Assembly: GCA_963777045.1 (NCBI GenBank)
Contig: CAVZPD010000006.1
Location: 62,001 to 126,000, forward strand
Direction: 5' to 3'
Origin: JAPSGM01 sp963777045
GTDB taxonomy: Bacteria; Chloroflexota; Limnocylindria; QHBO01
DNA: 64,000 nt
Within the stretch, counting starts at the first letter, position 1; each line of letters begins with the position of its first letter. The position numbers were made by a program, and so were the translations under genes. Below, in pieces: positions 24,097 to 32,473 of this stretch. The notes beneath the pieces are model-generated. The model saw only the letters and a program-made list of their open reading frames with translations, was not told the origin of the DNA and made no database searches.

Positions 24097-26418
24097 ATGC
24101 GACTCCCCCTCCGTCTGCTCGGCCGAAGGTTGCCGCAGACCCGGGGCCGCCTGCGCGCCGCCGGTCTCGGCGCATCGCTGACCATCCGCCGCGACCGCTG
24201 GGGCATCCCGCACGTCGAGGCGGCCAGTGGCAACGACGCCTGGTACGGCCTCGGCTTCTGCCACGCCCAGGACAGGCCGTTCCAGCTCGAGCTCATGCTG
24301 CGCATCGGTCGCGGAACGCTGGCGGCGATGGTCGGCAAGGGCGGATTGACCGCCGACCGCATGTCTCGGCGCCTGGGGTTCCGCCGCGTCGCAGAGCGCC
24401 AGCTGCCACGGCTGGCGCCCGATGTTCGCGACGCCGTGGCCGCCTACGTGCGCGGGATCAACGCGGGGCTGGCTGCGGGCCTGCCGCGCCGCCCACACGA
24501 GTTCTTGCTGCTGCGCGCGCGGCCTTCGGACTGGGACGAGCTGGACGTGCTGGCGTTTGCGGGACTGCAGGCCTTCGCGCTCTCCGCCAACTGGGACGTG
24601 GAGCTGGCGCGGCTCAAGATCCTCGCCACCGACGGTCCGGAGGCCCTCCGCGCGCTGGACCCGCGACCACCCGAGGCGCTGCCGGTAAGCGTCCCCGTCG
24701 GCGCCGCAGGACCGACGCTCGGTCGCCTTGCGGACGACCTGGCCGCCTTCGCCGCCGCGACGCCCTCGGCTGGTGGCTCGAACAACTGGGCCATCTCCGG
24801 AGCTCGCACGGCGTCCGGTCTCCCGCTCCTGGCAAACGATCCGCACCTGGCGCCACGTCTCCCAGCCCCGTGGTACCTGGCGCACCTGCGCTGCGACGAC
24901 TGGGAGGTTGCCGGTGCCTCGTTCGTGGGTGCGCCGGCACTGCCCGTTGCCTTCAACGGCAAAGTGGCCTGGGGCATCACGGCCGGCCTGACCGATACCG
25001 TCGACCTCTTCGTCGAGGAGATCGGCCCCGACGGGGTGAGCGTGCGCGGCCCCGACGGCTGGCAGTCGTGTGAGCGGCTGCGAGAGCGAATCGAGGTCCG
25101 CGGCGCGGCCGCCGTGGAGGAGGAGGTCCTGGTCACGCCGCGCGGACCGGTCATCACGCCGCTCCTGGAAGAGGCCCCGGCGGCCGTCTCGATGTCCGCC
25201 GTCTGGCTGCGCGGGCTGCCGATTCGCGGCCTGCTCTCCATAGTCGGGGCGGGCGATTTCGCCTCCTTCCGCCAACCGTTCGCCGAGTGGCCGGGGCCGG
25301 CACTCAACCTCGTCTACGCCGATCTCGCCGGCCATATCGGGTACCAGCTCGTCGGCCAGCTGCCCGTCCGCGGTCGCGGCCACGGGACACTGCCGCTGCC
25401 CGCCTGGCTGGAGGGGTCCGGGTGGAACGACGAGCTCGTCCCGTTCGAGGAGATGCCGAGCGCCTGCGACCCGCCGACCGGATTCGTGGCGAGCGCCAAC
25501 AACCGTCCCGCGCCCGACGGCGACGGCCCGTTCCTGGGCGCCGACTTCATGGAGGGCTTCCGGGCGGCCCGCATCGTCGGAACCCTCGCCGAGCGCTCGG
25601 ACTGGAACGCGAACGCCTGTCGTTCGCTGCAGCTCGACGTCATGTCGCTGGCATGGCCTCTCCTGCGGGCGAACCTGCTCGCCGCCCCGGTCGAGGACGA
25701 GGCCGGTCGCCGTGGGCGCGAGCTCCTGGCCGGCTGGGACGGCCGCATGGAGGTCGGCGCCGCGGGCGCATCGGTCTATCACGCCTGGCTGTCCGAGATG
25801 TCGGAGCGCGTCGCGCGAGCGAAGGCGCCGGGCGCATGGCGCTGGGCAGTCGGCGCCGGTTTCGGCGACCTCGTACCGCTCACCACCTTCCATACCGCGG
25901 CGCCCTCACGGCTCATCCGCCTGCTCGAGGAAGAGCCGGCTGGCTGGTTCGCCGACGGCTGGCCGGCGGAGGCGGGGCGTGCGCTGTCCGGCGCAGTGCG
26001 GCGCCTGGAGGCCGGGTACGGGACCGACGCCGCCGGCTGGGGCTGGGGGCGACTGCGGACCCTGACCCTGCGGCACCCGATGGGAGATCAGCCGCTCCTG
26101 GCCGGGTCGTTCAACCTCGGTCCGGTCCCCTTCCCAGGAGACAGCACCACACCATTGCAGGCGGCCACCGGTCCGCTGAACACGTTCGGGAATCCCGGCT
26201 TCCTGCCGAACCTGCGCGCGGTGATCGACCTCGCCGACCCGGACGCCGGCCAGTGGGTGCTGGCGGGCGGGCAGTCGGGCAACCCGTGCTCCCCGCACTA
26301 TGCCGACCTCTTCCCCCTGTGGCTGGCGGGCGAATCGGTCCCGATCGCCTTCAGCCGCGAAGCGGTGGCGCGTGCCACGGAGGAGACGCTGATCCTCGAA
26401 CCGGAGCGTGGCGGATGA
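24097..26418 (+). CDS. Penicillin acylase family protein (Ntn hydrolase)
   Basis: A 773-residue protein of usual length for the penicillin/acyl-homoserine-lactone acylase family. The A-chain part has IRRDRWGIPHVEAASGNDAWYGLGFCHAQDRPFQLEL (key: GIPHI-A-----A-GY--AQDR). The autocatalytic cleavage site is the Gly-Ser bond of SAGGSNNWAISG, so Ser228 becomes the N-terminal nucleophile of the B chain. LLANDPHL and VGAPALPVAFNGKVAWGIT follow, as in family members. These enzymes hydrolyse amide bonds of acylated amines. No signal peptide is visible, unlike the periplasmic enzymes of Proteobacteria, so it may be cytoplasmic. ATG 24097 is the last good start before the conserved region. ATGA couples it to the next gene. 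Confidence 0.85.
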   Translation: MRLPLRLLGRRLPQTRGRLRAAGLGASLTIRRDRWGIPHVEAASGNDAWYGLGFCHAQDRPFQLELMLRIGRGTLAAMVGKGGLTADRMSRRLGFRRVAERQLPRLAPDVRDAVAAYVRGINAGLAAGLPRRPHEFLLLRARPSDWDELDVLAFAGLQAFALSANWDVELARLKILATDGPEALRALDPRPPEALPVSVPVGAAGPTLGRLADDLAAFAAATPSAGGSNNWAISGARTASGLPLLANDPHLAPRLPAPWYLAHLRCDDWEVAGASFVGAPALPVAFNGKVAWGITAGLTDTVDLFVEEIGPDGVSVRGPDGWQSCERLRERIEVRGAAAVEEEVLVTPRGPVITPLLEEAPAAVSMSAVWLRGLPIRGLLSIVGAGDFASFRQPFAEWPGPALNLVYADLAGHIGYQLVGQLPVRGRGHGTLPLPAWLEGSGWNDELVPFEEMPSACDPPTGFVASANNRPAPDGDGPFLGADFMEGFRAARIVGTLAERSDWNANACRSLQLDVMSLAWPLLRANLLAAPVEDEAGRRGRELLAGWDGRMEVGAAGASVYHAWLSEMSERVARAKAPGAWRWAVGAGFGDLVPLTTFHTAAPSRLIRLLEEEPAGWFADGWPAEAGRALSGAVRRLEAGYGTDAAGWGWGRLRTLTLRHPMGDQPLLAGSFNLGPVPFPGDSTTPLQAATGPLNTFGNPGFLPNLRAVIDLADPDAGQWVLAGGQSGNPCSPHYADLFPLWLAGESVPIAFSREAVARATEETLILEPERGG

Positions 26419-26927
26419 CCACCTTTACGCGTCGTGCCGAGCTGGCGCTCTGGGCCGGGCTGTTGGGGATCGGCCTGGGCGCAGCCAGCCTGCTGATCAT
26501 CGCCTGGGTCGAGTTCCTGGACAATCCGGGCATCAGCCTGGTCGACGGCTACTGGACGGGCCGCGAGCCGTGGACCACGGGCGGGATCGTGGTCGCACTC
26601 GCCGGCGCGGTGCTGGCGGCGCTGGCGGGCTTGGTGGTCGTGTTGGTTCGCGGCGATTGGGTGCGCTGGCTCCTCATTGTGCCGCTGGCCGGCGCGGAGA
26701 TCCTGTGGTGGGCCATCACGCTGGGCCTCGTACCGTTCGCCGGCTATACGCCGATCGACCCTGTCGGCTTTGCCTTCCGGGAACCGCAGACCGCCGCCAT
26801 TCTGCTGGCGGTGCCCCCGGTCGCCATGGCAATCCTCGCCTTCCTGCCGATGCAGCCCGACCGCCGCATCCGCCGCCGCCGGGTCCACCCGCCCGGCACT
26901 CCGCCCCCGCCCCGCGACGAGGGCTAG
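26415..26927 (+). CDS. Small integral membrane protein
   Basis: A 170-residue protein with about four hydrophobic helices (near residues 10-32, 54-76, 84-108 and 122-142). The loop VEFLDNPGISLVDGYWTGREPWTTGG between helices 1 and 2 is probably external. The C-terminus is strongly basic and proline-rich (RRIRRRRVHPPGTPPPP), placing it inside the cell. No family is recognised. Its ATG overlaps the stop of the acylase-type gene (ATGA), so the two are made together; it might anchor or assist that enzyme, but this is only inferred from position. Confidence 0.6.
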   Translation: MTTFTRRAELALWAGLLGIGLGAASLLIIAWVEFLDNPGISLVDGYWTGREPWTTGGIVVALAGAVLAALAGLVVVLVRGDWVRWLLIVPLAGAEILWWAITLGLVPFAGYTPIDPVGFAFREPQTAAILLAVPPVAMAILAFLPMQPDRRIRRRRVHPPGTPPPPRDEG

Positions 26928-26977
26928 CTAAGGCCGTCGTAACCACCGAGTAATCGCCCGGGGCCATCCTGCGTCGC

Positions 26978-27730
26978 GTGGATGACGCGGCGCTTGGGCG
27001 CGCGGTTCGTACGCTGCGGCATCGGCGCGGCTGGCGCCAGGTGGACCTGGCGGCTCGCGCGCGCGTGAGCCGGACCCAGGTCAGTGATCTCGAGCTCGGC
27101 CACGCCGAACGGCTCAGCCTGCCAGCGGCACGGCGCATTGCGGCGACGGTCGATATCCGCCTTGGATGGGACATCGGCGCCATCCGCGTGGAGCTGGCAC
27201 GCTTGCGAGATGCCGATCACGCGGCGATTGCGGAGCATCTCGTCCGCCTGCTCGTGAGCGATGGCTGGCTGGTGCTGCCCGAGGCCAGCTACAACCACTT
27301 CGGCGAGCGTGGCCGCATCGACCTGCTTGCCTACCACCCAGGCGACCGGACCTTGCTGGTGATCGAGGTCAAGACACTGCTCATCGACGTGCAGGATCTC
27401 CTCGGCAACCTCGACGTGAAGGTACGGCTTGCCGGCGGCGTCGCCCGCTCGCGTGGATGGCGCCCGGAGGTCGTGGTCCCGTTGCTCGCCGTGCTCGAGG
27501 GCACCACGAACCGGCGTCATCTCGCCGCCCACGTCGGCCTCTTCGCGCGCTTCAAGGTCAGGGGCCGGTCCGCGTTGTCGTGGCTCCGCGGGACGACCGC
27601 CCGGCGAGCCGAGGCTTCTGGCCTGTTGCTCTTCGTCCAGTTGCCATCTGTCGGCCGCGGCGGCATTAGCCGAGCCGGACGGCGTCGTATGCGCCCGAAG
27701 TCCAATCTGGGCAGCATCGACCGAGCTTGA
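26978..27730 (+). CDS. XRE-family HTH protein fused to a PD-(D/E)XK-like nuclease domain
   Basis: A 250-residue protein. Residues 5-58 form an XRE/Cro-type helix-turn-helix (RGWRQVDLAARARVSRTQVSDLE). Residues about 82-160 look like a restriction-endonuclease-like fold: a helix (IAEHLVRLLVSDGWLVLPEASYN), then GERGRIDLLAYHPGDRTLLVIEVKT, in which Asp115 and Glu130-x-Lys132 match the catalytic D...ExK. The C-terminal 60 residues are basic. Related HTH-nuclease proteins are scattered in actinobacteria and Chloroflexota with unknown role; DNA protection or regulation are both possible. GTG 26978 has no ribosome binding site. The gene stands alone and faces the convergent acyl-CoA dehydrogenase gene. 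Confidence 0.7.
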   Translation: MDDAALGRAVRTLRHRRGWRQVDLAARARVSRTQVSDLELGHAERLSLPAARRIAATVDIRLGWDIGAIRVELARLRDADHAAIAEHLVRLLVSDGWLVLPEASYNHFGERGRIDLLAYHPGDRTLLVIEVKTLLIDVQDLLGNLDVKVRLAGGVARSRGWRPEVVVPLLAVLEGTTNRRHLAAHVGLFARFKVRGRSALSWLRGTTARRAEASGLLLFVQLPSVGRGGISRAGRRRMRPKSNLGSIDRA

Positions 27731-27764
27731 GGGGCGAGCCTGTCGGCGCCGGAATGGCAATAAC

Positions 27765-27839
27765 GCCGGCACGGCCGGCACCCGGCGATTCAACGACCAG
27801 GGTCAGGCTCTAAAGCCGGCAGGGCCGGCATCCGGCGAT
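27765..27839. repeat. Two 25-nt imperfect direct repeats in a convergent gap
   Basis: Copies at 27765-27789 and 27815-27839 differ at two positions and start 50 bp apart. Each has the form GCCGGCA-(C/G)GGCCGGCA-(C/T)CCGGCGAT and contains overlapping GCCGGC palindromes able to form small hairpins. They fill most of the 126-bp space between the convergent XRE-nuclease and acyl-CoA dehydrogenase genes and could act as a bidirectional terminator or be a dispersed repeat family. Confidence 0.6.
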
Positions 27840-27856
27840 GGGACGAGCGCCGCCGG

Positions 27857-29053
27857 CTACATTTCCCCTTCGAAGGCGGGCTGCGGCATCCGCAGTTGAC
27901 GGTCGCGCCGGTATCCCATCAGGTAGTCGGCCTGCATCAGCGTGTGGATCTGCGACGTTCCCTCGTAGATGACCGAGCCCTTCGAGTTCCGCAGGTAGCG
28001 CTCCACCGGGTAGTCGCTGCTGTAGCCGTAGGCGCCGTGGATCTGGATCGCGTCCAGGGCGGACTGCACGGCGTGATCGGTCGCGAACCACTTGGCGAGC
28101 GACGTCTCGCGCGTGTTCCGCTCCCCGGCGTTCTTCTTCCAGCCAGCCTTCCAGACGAGCAGTCGGCCCGCTTCGATGCCCTGGTACATCTTGGCCAGCA
28201 TCTGCTTGACGAGCTGGTGCCGCCCGATCTCGTCACCGAACGCCTTCCGCTCGTGCGCGTACTTGACCGATGCATCCAGGCACGCCTGCGCCAGGCCGAC
28301 GGATCCGGCCGCGACGGTGTAGCGGCCCTGGTCGATGGCGCTCATGGCGATGGTGAACCCCTCGCCCTCCTCGCCAACCCGGTTCTCGACCGGCACCTCG
28401 CAGTCATTGAAGTAGAGGATGCCGGTGTTCCCTGCGCGGACGCCGAGCTTGCCGTGCAGCGAGTCGGAGCTGAAGCCCGGGAACGAGCGCTCCACGATGA
28501 AGGCGGCGATCCCCTTGTGCCCCAGCGAGCGGTCGACCGTGGCGAAGACCAGGAAGTTGTCGGCGACGTCGGCCAGGCTGATCCAGATCTTCGATCCGTT
28601 CAGGATGTAGCGATCGCCGTCACGACGGGCGGTGGTGGCGAGGTTCCCCGCATCCGAGCCGACTCCCGGCTCAGTGAGGCCGAAGGTCGCCAGCTTCTCG
28701 CCGCGCGCCTGGGGGACCAGGTAGCGCTGCTTCTGGTCCTCGTTGGCCCACTGCAGGAGGGTCAGCGAGTTGAGGCCGGTGTGGACCGAGAGGATGACGC
28801 GGAACGCCGTGTCGGCCCGCTCCATCTCCTCGCACAGGAGCGCGAAGGCGATGTAGTCCATCCCCGCCCCCCCGTACTCCTCGGGGATCGGCAGGCCCAG
28901 GAAGCCCTCGGCGCCCATCTTCTCGTAGAGGGAGCGGTCGTAGGTCGCTGCCTCGTCCATCTCGTGAATACGGGGCAGGATCTCGCGCTCGGCGAAGGCC
29001 TGCGCGGTGCGCTGCACCTCGCGCTGGGCATCGGTCAGGGAGAAGTCAATCAT
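27857..29053 (-). CDS. Acyl-CoA dehydrogenase
   Basis: A 398-residue flavoprotein that introduces the alpha-beta double bond in acyl-CoA, passing electrons to ETF. Family motifs in order are the N-terminal helical domain (DFSLTDAQREVQRTAQAFAEREI), GFLGLPIPEEYGGAGMDY, FGLTEPGVGSDAGN (FAD-binding), GSKIWISLADVADNFLVFA, KLGVRAGNTG, MAKMYQGIEAGRLLV-type helix, QIHGAYGYSSDYPVERYLRN and the catalytic Glu in IYEGTSQIH. Substrate chain length cannot be read. ATG 29053 is chosen because TAGAAT ends 8 nt upstream; the frame open to 29092 adds nothing conserved. It stands alone as a leaderless monocistronic gene. Confidence 0.93.
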   Translation of the reverse strand: MIDFSLTDAQREVQRTAQAFAEREILPRIHEMDEAATYDRSLYEKMGAEGFLGLPIPEEYGGAGMDYIAFALLCEEMERADTAFRVILSVHTGLNSLTLLQWANEDQKQRYLVPQARGEKLATFGLTEPGVGSDAGNLATTARRDGDRYILNGSKIWISLADVADNFLVFATVDRSLGHKGIAAFIVERSFPGFSSDSLHGKLGVRAGNTGILYFNDCEVPVENRVGEEGEGFTIAMSAIDQGRYTVAAGSVGLAQACLDASVKYAHERKAFGDEIGRHQLVKQMLAKMYQGIEAGRLLVWKAGWKKNAGERNTRETSLAKWFATDHAVQSALDAIQIHGAYGYSSDYPVERYLRNSKGSVIYEGTSQIHTLMQADYLMGYRRDRQLRMPQPAFEGEM

Positions 29054-29061
29054 CGATGGCA

Positions 29062-29067
29062 ATTCTA
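29062..29067 (-). promoter_or_regulatory. -10 box of a probable leaderless promoter
   Basis: On the minus strand TAGAAT ends 8 nt before the ATG of the acyl-CoA dehydrogenase gene. Confidence 0.45.
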
Positions 29068-29137
29068 GCCTGAGGACGCCGGTCGACCCCACCGGCTCCG
29101 CCCGATGAAATTCCGACGCAACTGTCGGTAGTTCGCT

Positions 29138-29173
29138 TTGACGAACAGGAACTGTCAGGCTAGCCTAACTACT
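29138..29173 (+). promoter_or_regulatory. FTR1 promoter overlapped by a DtxR/IdeR-like iron box
   Basis: TTGACG (29138-29143), a 17-nt spacer and TAGCCT (29161-29166) make a sigma70-type promoter. Across the -10, TCAGGCTAGCCTAAC (29155-29169) matches 13 of the first 15 positions of the known DtxR/IdeR operator consensus TTAGGTTAGCCTAAC. With iron bound, such repressors would block the promoter, giving iron-limited expression of the permease. Confidence 0.6.
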
Positions 29174-29198
29174 CTCGACAACGATTTCACCACCTGGA

Positions 29199-30110
29199 GT
29201 GCCCACCTTGGACATCGGCTCCCTGACCACCGGCCTGCTGACCGGCCTGCGCGAGGGCGTGGAGGCTGCGCTCATCGTCGGCATCGTCCTGGCGTACCTC
29301 GCCAGGACGGGCAACCGACGCCACTTCTCCCAGATCTGGGCGGGAACCGGGGCCGCGCTGCTGTTGAGCATCGGCGTCGGCGTGGTGCTGTGGGTGACGA
29401 TCAGGGGCCTGGAGGAGCCGGCCGAGCAGATCTTCGAAGGATCCGCGACGCTGCTCGCGGCAGGCGTCGTGACCTGGATGCTGTTCTGGATGCGACGCAC
29501 ATCGGCGAACATCCGCGGCGAGCTGCACGCCGGCGTGGAGCGGGCGCTGCTGGAGGGCGGCATCTGGGGCCTCTCGCTGCTGGCCTTCACCGCGGTGATC
29601 CGCGAAGGCATCGAGACGTCGCTCTTCCTGCTCGGGCAGGCGACCGCGGCGGGCGACGCGGAGGCCGGGGCGATGAGCACGCTGCTCGGGGCCGTGATCG
29701 GCATCGGCCTCGCCGCCCTCATCGGCTACGGCTTCTACCGAGGTGCGCGGGTCATCAACCTGTCGACCTTCTTCAGGTGGACCGGCGTGGCCCTGGTCTT
29801 CATTGCAGCGGGGCTGCTGGCGCACTCGATCCACGAGTTCGTGGAGATCGGCTGGATCGGGGTCGCGACGGGCACGGCCTTCGACATCAGTGCCGTCCTG
29901 CCGCACGCCGGGGACCCCGCCGAGCTGGGCGCCGTGGCGGTCGTGGGGCAGCTGCTGCGGGCGCTCTTCGGCTACAGCAGCAGCCCGGAGTGGGTGACGC
30001 TCGTCAGCTGGCTGGCCTACGTGGTGGCGGTGCTGGTCCTCTACCTCCGGCCGGTGAAGCCCGCGACGCCGCGGACCGTCTCCGACCGCCGGCCGGCGCC
30101 GAACGCCTGA
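29199..30110 (+). CDS. FTR1 family high-affinity iron permease
   Basis: A 303-residue membrane protein with seven helices, of usual size for FTR1/EfeU. The two iron-translocation motifs are REGVEAALIVG (REGxE near residues 18-22) and IREGIETSLFLLG (near 133-140). A charged loop RRTSANIRGELHAGVERAL lies between. The family takes up ferric iron, usually after ferrous oxidation by a partner; no EfeO/EfeB partner is present here. GTG 29199 is preceded closely by TGGAG; TTG 29208 is an alternative. The iron-box promoter directly upstream fits iron-repressed uptake. Confidence 0.9.
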   Translation: MPTLDIGSLTTGLLTGLREGVEAALIVGIVLAYLARTGNRRHFSQIWAGTGAALLLSIGVGVVLWVTIRGLEEPAEQIFEGSATLLAAGVVTWMLFWMRRTSANIRGELHAGVERALLEGGIWGLSLLAFTAVIREGIETSLFLLGQATAAGDAEAGAMSTLLGAVIGIGLAALIGYGFYRGARVINLSTFFRWTGVALVFIAAGLLAHSIHEFVEIGWIGVATGTAFDISAVLPHAGDPAELGAVAVVGQLLRALFGYSSSPEWVTLVSWLAYVVAVLVLYLRPVKPATPRTVSDRRPAPNA

Positions 30111-30135
30111 CGAGCGGGCGGGATCAGGACGAGGC

Positions 30136-30906
30136 TCAGCCGCCCGCGCCCACCTGCATGAAGTCGAGCACCTGGCGCCATGCATCCTCCGACTCGGCGG
30201 CGAACTCCGTCGCCTTGCGATCGAAGAATGAGTGCGGGGCGTCGGGGTAGACCACGCTCGTGTGCTGGACCCCGGCCGCGGCCAGCGCTTCGGCGAACTG
30301 CTTGATCGCCTCAGGGCCGATGCCCTGGTCGGCACCGCCCCACAGCGAGAGGACCGGGGAGGCGAAGCGATCCGCCAGATCGGCAGGCGCCGGCAGCCCC
30401 GTGCGGTGCTCCCCCACCGGCCAGCCGTAGAAGCCGATGACGCCCGCGGCGCCGATCCCGGTGGTGGCCTGCAGGAAGCTGATCTTGCCGCCGAAGCAGA
30501 AGCCCACGGTGTAGAGGCGGTCGACCGATCCACCATCGCCCGATCGCAGGTAGGCTGCCGCCGCAGCCACGTCGGCGTTGAGCGTCGGGGGCCGGCACTG
30601 GGCCACGTGCGATTGGTAGTCGAAGCCCTCGCCCCGATCCGACGTCTCCGCCGTCCGCGCGAAGTAGTCGATGGCGACTGCGTGCACGCCCGCCTCCGCG
30701 AACCGAAGCGCGAGCTCCTCGAAGAATGGGTGCAGGCCGCGCACGTCGGGCAGGACCACGATGCCCGGCCCGCCCATCTTCTCGGCGCGTGCCCCATAGG
30801 CGGCGTACTCCACGCCGTCGGCTGAGGTCAGGGTCAGCGGGCCGGAATCGCCGGCAGCTCCCCGGATGGGCGGCAGGGGTGGTCGAGCATCGAGGTCGTA
30901 GCACAT
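30136..30906 (-). CDS. Dienelactone hydrolase family protein
   Basis: A 256-residue alpha/beta hydrolase. The nucleophile elbow is GFCFGG with Cys as in dienelactone hydrolase, and the remaining triad candidates are Asp in LSLWGGADQGI and His in YPDAPHSFFDR. GIVVLPDVRGLHPFFEELALRFAEAG is the usual N-terminal beta-alpha region. The family hydrolyses dienelactones in chloroaromatic breakdown but also other cyclic esters; the substrate is not evident here. ATG 30906 has TATCAT ending 7 nt upstream, so the transcript may be leaderless. It lies alone between FTR1 (convergent) and the rhomboid gene. Confidence 0.88.
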   Translation of the reverse strand: MCYDLDARPPLPPIRGAAGDSGPLTLTSADGVEYAAYGARAEKMGGPGIVVLPDVRGLHPFFEELALRFAEAGVHAVAIDYFARTAETSDRGEGFDYQSHVAQCRPPTLNADVAAAAAYLRSGDGGSVDRLYTVGFCFGGKISFLQATTGIGAAGVIGFYGWPVGEHRTGLPAPADLADRFASPVLSLWGGADQGIGPEAIKQFAEALAAAGVQHTSVVYPDAPHSFFDRKATEFAAESEDAWRQVLDFMQVGAGG

Positions 30907-30913
30907 GCTCCCG

Positions 30914-30919
30914 ATGATA
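30914..30919 (-). promoter_or_regulatory. -10 box of a probable leaderless promoter
   Basis: On the minus strand TATCAT ends 7 nt before the ATG of the dienelactone hydrolase gene. Confidence 0.4.
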
Positions 30920-30948
30920 CGGGTCTGGCGCCACGGCGCCCGGGACGC

Positions 30949-32100
30949 TCAGCCGATGGTCTGGACGGCGTACCAGGTGCCGACGGCAAGGACGGCGGCG
31001 ACGAAGAGGTAGGCGGCCGCCCTGGTTCCGATGCCCGAGCCCGTCGCGGCCGGGTTGCCATCCGGTGAGCGCCACAGGGCACCCAGGCTGGGCGCGTTGC
31101 GTGGGCTCAGCAGCAGCCCGAGCACGCCGCCCACCACCAGGCCGCCGATGTGGCCGCTCCAGCTGATCCCCGGGATCGTGAAGGTGATGACCAGGTTCAG
31201 GACCAGCAGGATGCCGACCTGCGAGAGGAGCGCCCGAGCCTGCGGGCCGAGCAGCAGGTGCCGCCGCCGCGAGACGACGAACGCGAGCCCGAAGAGGCCG
31301 AAGATCGCGCCGGAAGCCCCGGCTGCCGGCACGTTCGGCGCCGCCAGGATCGTGAGCACGCTGCCACCGAGCGCGCAGAGCACGTAGAGCACGAGGTACT
31401 CGAGGTGGCCGTAGAGCTGCTCGATGATCGGCCCGAACAGCCAGAGCGCGTACATGTTGAACGCGATGTGCAGCAGGCCGAGGTGCAGGAAGGCGCTCGT
31501 CAGCAGGCGCCACCATTCCCCTGCCGCGACCGCCGGTCCGTAGACCGCGCCCGCCTCGACCAGCGAGCCGCCATAGCCGAAGACGTCGAAGCCTGCTCCC
31601 GCGCTCAGCAGGCCGTCCACCAGGAAGACGAGCACGTTGATGGAGATGATCGTGATCGTCACGTAGGCGCCGAAGCTGGCGTACGCACCGCGGGCGCGAT
31701 TGAACTGGCGTCGCGCGGCGAAGTCGTGGCCGGTCTCCTTGAGCAACCAGGCGATGCGGTTGGCGATCGCTCCCCGCTCTCCCGCGGGCGCGCGCCGATC
31801 TGCCTCTCGGTAGGCCTCGATCGCCTCCTCCAGGTCGCCGTTGCGGACGTGCTGTTCGGCCACCGCGCGCCACGCCAGCCAGGCCGACGGCCCGCCACGC
31901 TGCGCTCCCTGCTGCCACGCGGCCAGTGCTTCGTCCTCCTCGTCGAGGCGGTAGCGTGCCGTCCCGGTCAGGATCCAGGCATCGGTGCCGTACTGCGGAT
32001 CCGAGGTCAGCGGCTGCAGGATGCTCGCCGCCTGCTCGGGATCGCCACCGTCCAGGAGGCGCTGGGCTTCGAGGAGGAGGTCTCTCGGGTCGTTGCTCAT
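30949..32100 (-). CDS. Rhomboid family intramembrane serine protease with TPR-like N-terminus
   Basis: A 383-residue protein. Residues about 1-130 form TPR-like helical repeats (LLLEAQRLLDGGDPEQAASIL, GTARYRLDEEDEALAAWQQG, AEQHVRNGDLEEAIEAYREA). The remaining part is a rhomboid membrane domain with six or seven helices: LTSAFLHLGLLHIAFNMYALWLFGP, the catalytic serine in AGASGAIFGL and the catalytic histidine in SGHIGGLVVGG. Rhomboids cleave membrane proteins within the bilayer. The TPR part probably recruits partners. ATG 32100 is used; GATAAT lies 9 nt upstream, so the message may be nearly leaderless. The frame open to 32148 is not conserved. Confidence 0.9.
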   Translation of the reverse strand: MSNDPRDLLLEAQRLLDGGDPEQAASILQPLTSDPQYGTDAWILTGTARYRLDEEDEALAAWQQGAQRGGPSAWLAWRAVAEQHVRNGDLEEAIEAYREADRRAPAGERGAIANRIAWLLKETGHDFAARRQFNRARGAYASFGAYVTITIISINVLVFLVDGLLSAGAGFDVFGYGGSLVEAGAVYGPAVAAGEWWRLLTSAFLHLGLLHIAFNMYALWLFGPIIEQLYGHLEYLVLYVLCALGGSVLTILAAPNVPAAGASGAIFGLFGLAFVVSRRRHLLLGPQARALLSQVGILLVLNLVITFTIPGISWSGHIGGLVVGGVLGLLLSPRNAPSLGALWRSPDGNPAATGSGIGTRAAAYLFVAAVLAVGTWYAVQTIG

Positions 32101-32183
32101 CGCGCCGCGATTATCCCAGACAACGACCGACCGCCGAGAAGTTGGCACCTCGGCGGTCGGACCCTACCCCCCTTGTGACAGGG

Positions 32184-32369
32184 CTACTTGTCGCGGCGGA
32201 GGAAATCCAGCACGTCGTCGTAGCGGAAGCGCCGGTCGCCACGACTGGTGACGCGGAAGAACGGCAGCTCGCCGCGATCTCCCAGGCGCTTGACCGTGTT
32301 GACGTGCAGGTGCAGCAGCTCGGCGACCTCGGAGGCCGTCAGCAGCTTCCCTACCTCGTTTGTCATCAT
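32184..32369 (-). CDS. Small MerR/excisionase-type helix-turn-helix protein (BldC-like)
   Basis: A 61-residue DNA-binding protein made of one winged helix-turn-helix: LLTASEVAELLHLHVNTVKRLGDRGELPFFRVTSRGDRRFRYDDVLDFLRRDK (written for its key residues: T-EVA-L-----TVKR, G-LP--R---RG-RRFR--DV--FL). This is the excisionase/BldC pattern, which in actinobacteria and Chloroflexota works as a developmental or housekeeping regulator rather than as phage excisionase. Two start codons follow each other (ATG 32369 and ATG 32366), with GAGG about 10 nt upstream. A 7-bp dyad lies about 105 bp upstream in the divergent promoter region and is a candidate operator. Confidence 0.8.
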   Translation of the reverse strand: MMTNEVGKLLTASEVAELLHLHVNTVKRLGDRGELPFFRVTSRGDRRFRYDDVLDFLRRDK

Positions 32370-32473
32370 CGGTGGCCGTTCCTCTACCGCTGGAGTTGCT
32401 TGCTGCCGCGCCAAGGGTGCTTGGGTGTGGACGGCGTGGCTCGTGGTCGGATAGTAAGGTTGAGGTGGGCTCT

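Noticed and set aside
21127..25893. A 1588-residue open frame on the minus strand
   Set aside because: It runs opposite to the S9 peptidase and acylase genes and has Arg/Pro/Gly-rich, low-complexity sequence without motifs. Long antisense frames are common where third codon positions are nearly all G or C.
29131..29146. GTTCG-N6-CGAAC inverted repeat as a second operator before FTR1
   Set aside because: Five-base arms are expected often by chance; only the iron-box match is strong enough to report.
32184..32369. Phage excisionase indicating a prophage
   Set aside because: No integrase, attachment-site duplication or phage genes are nearby; BldC-like proteins of this form are chromosomal regulators.
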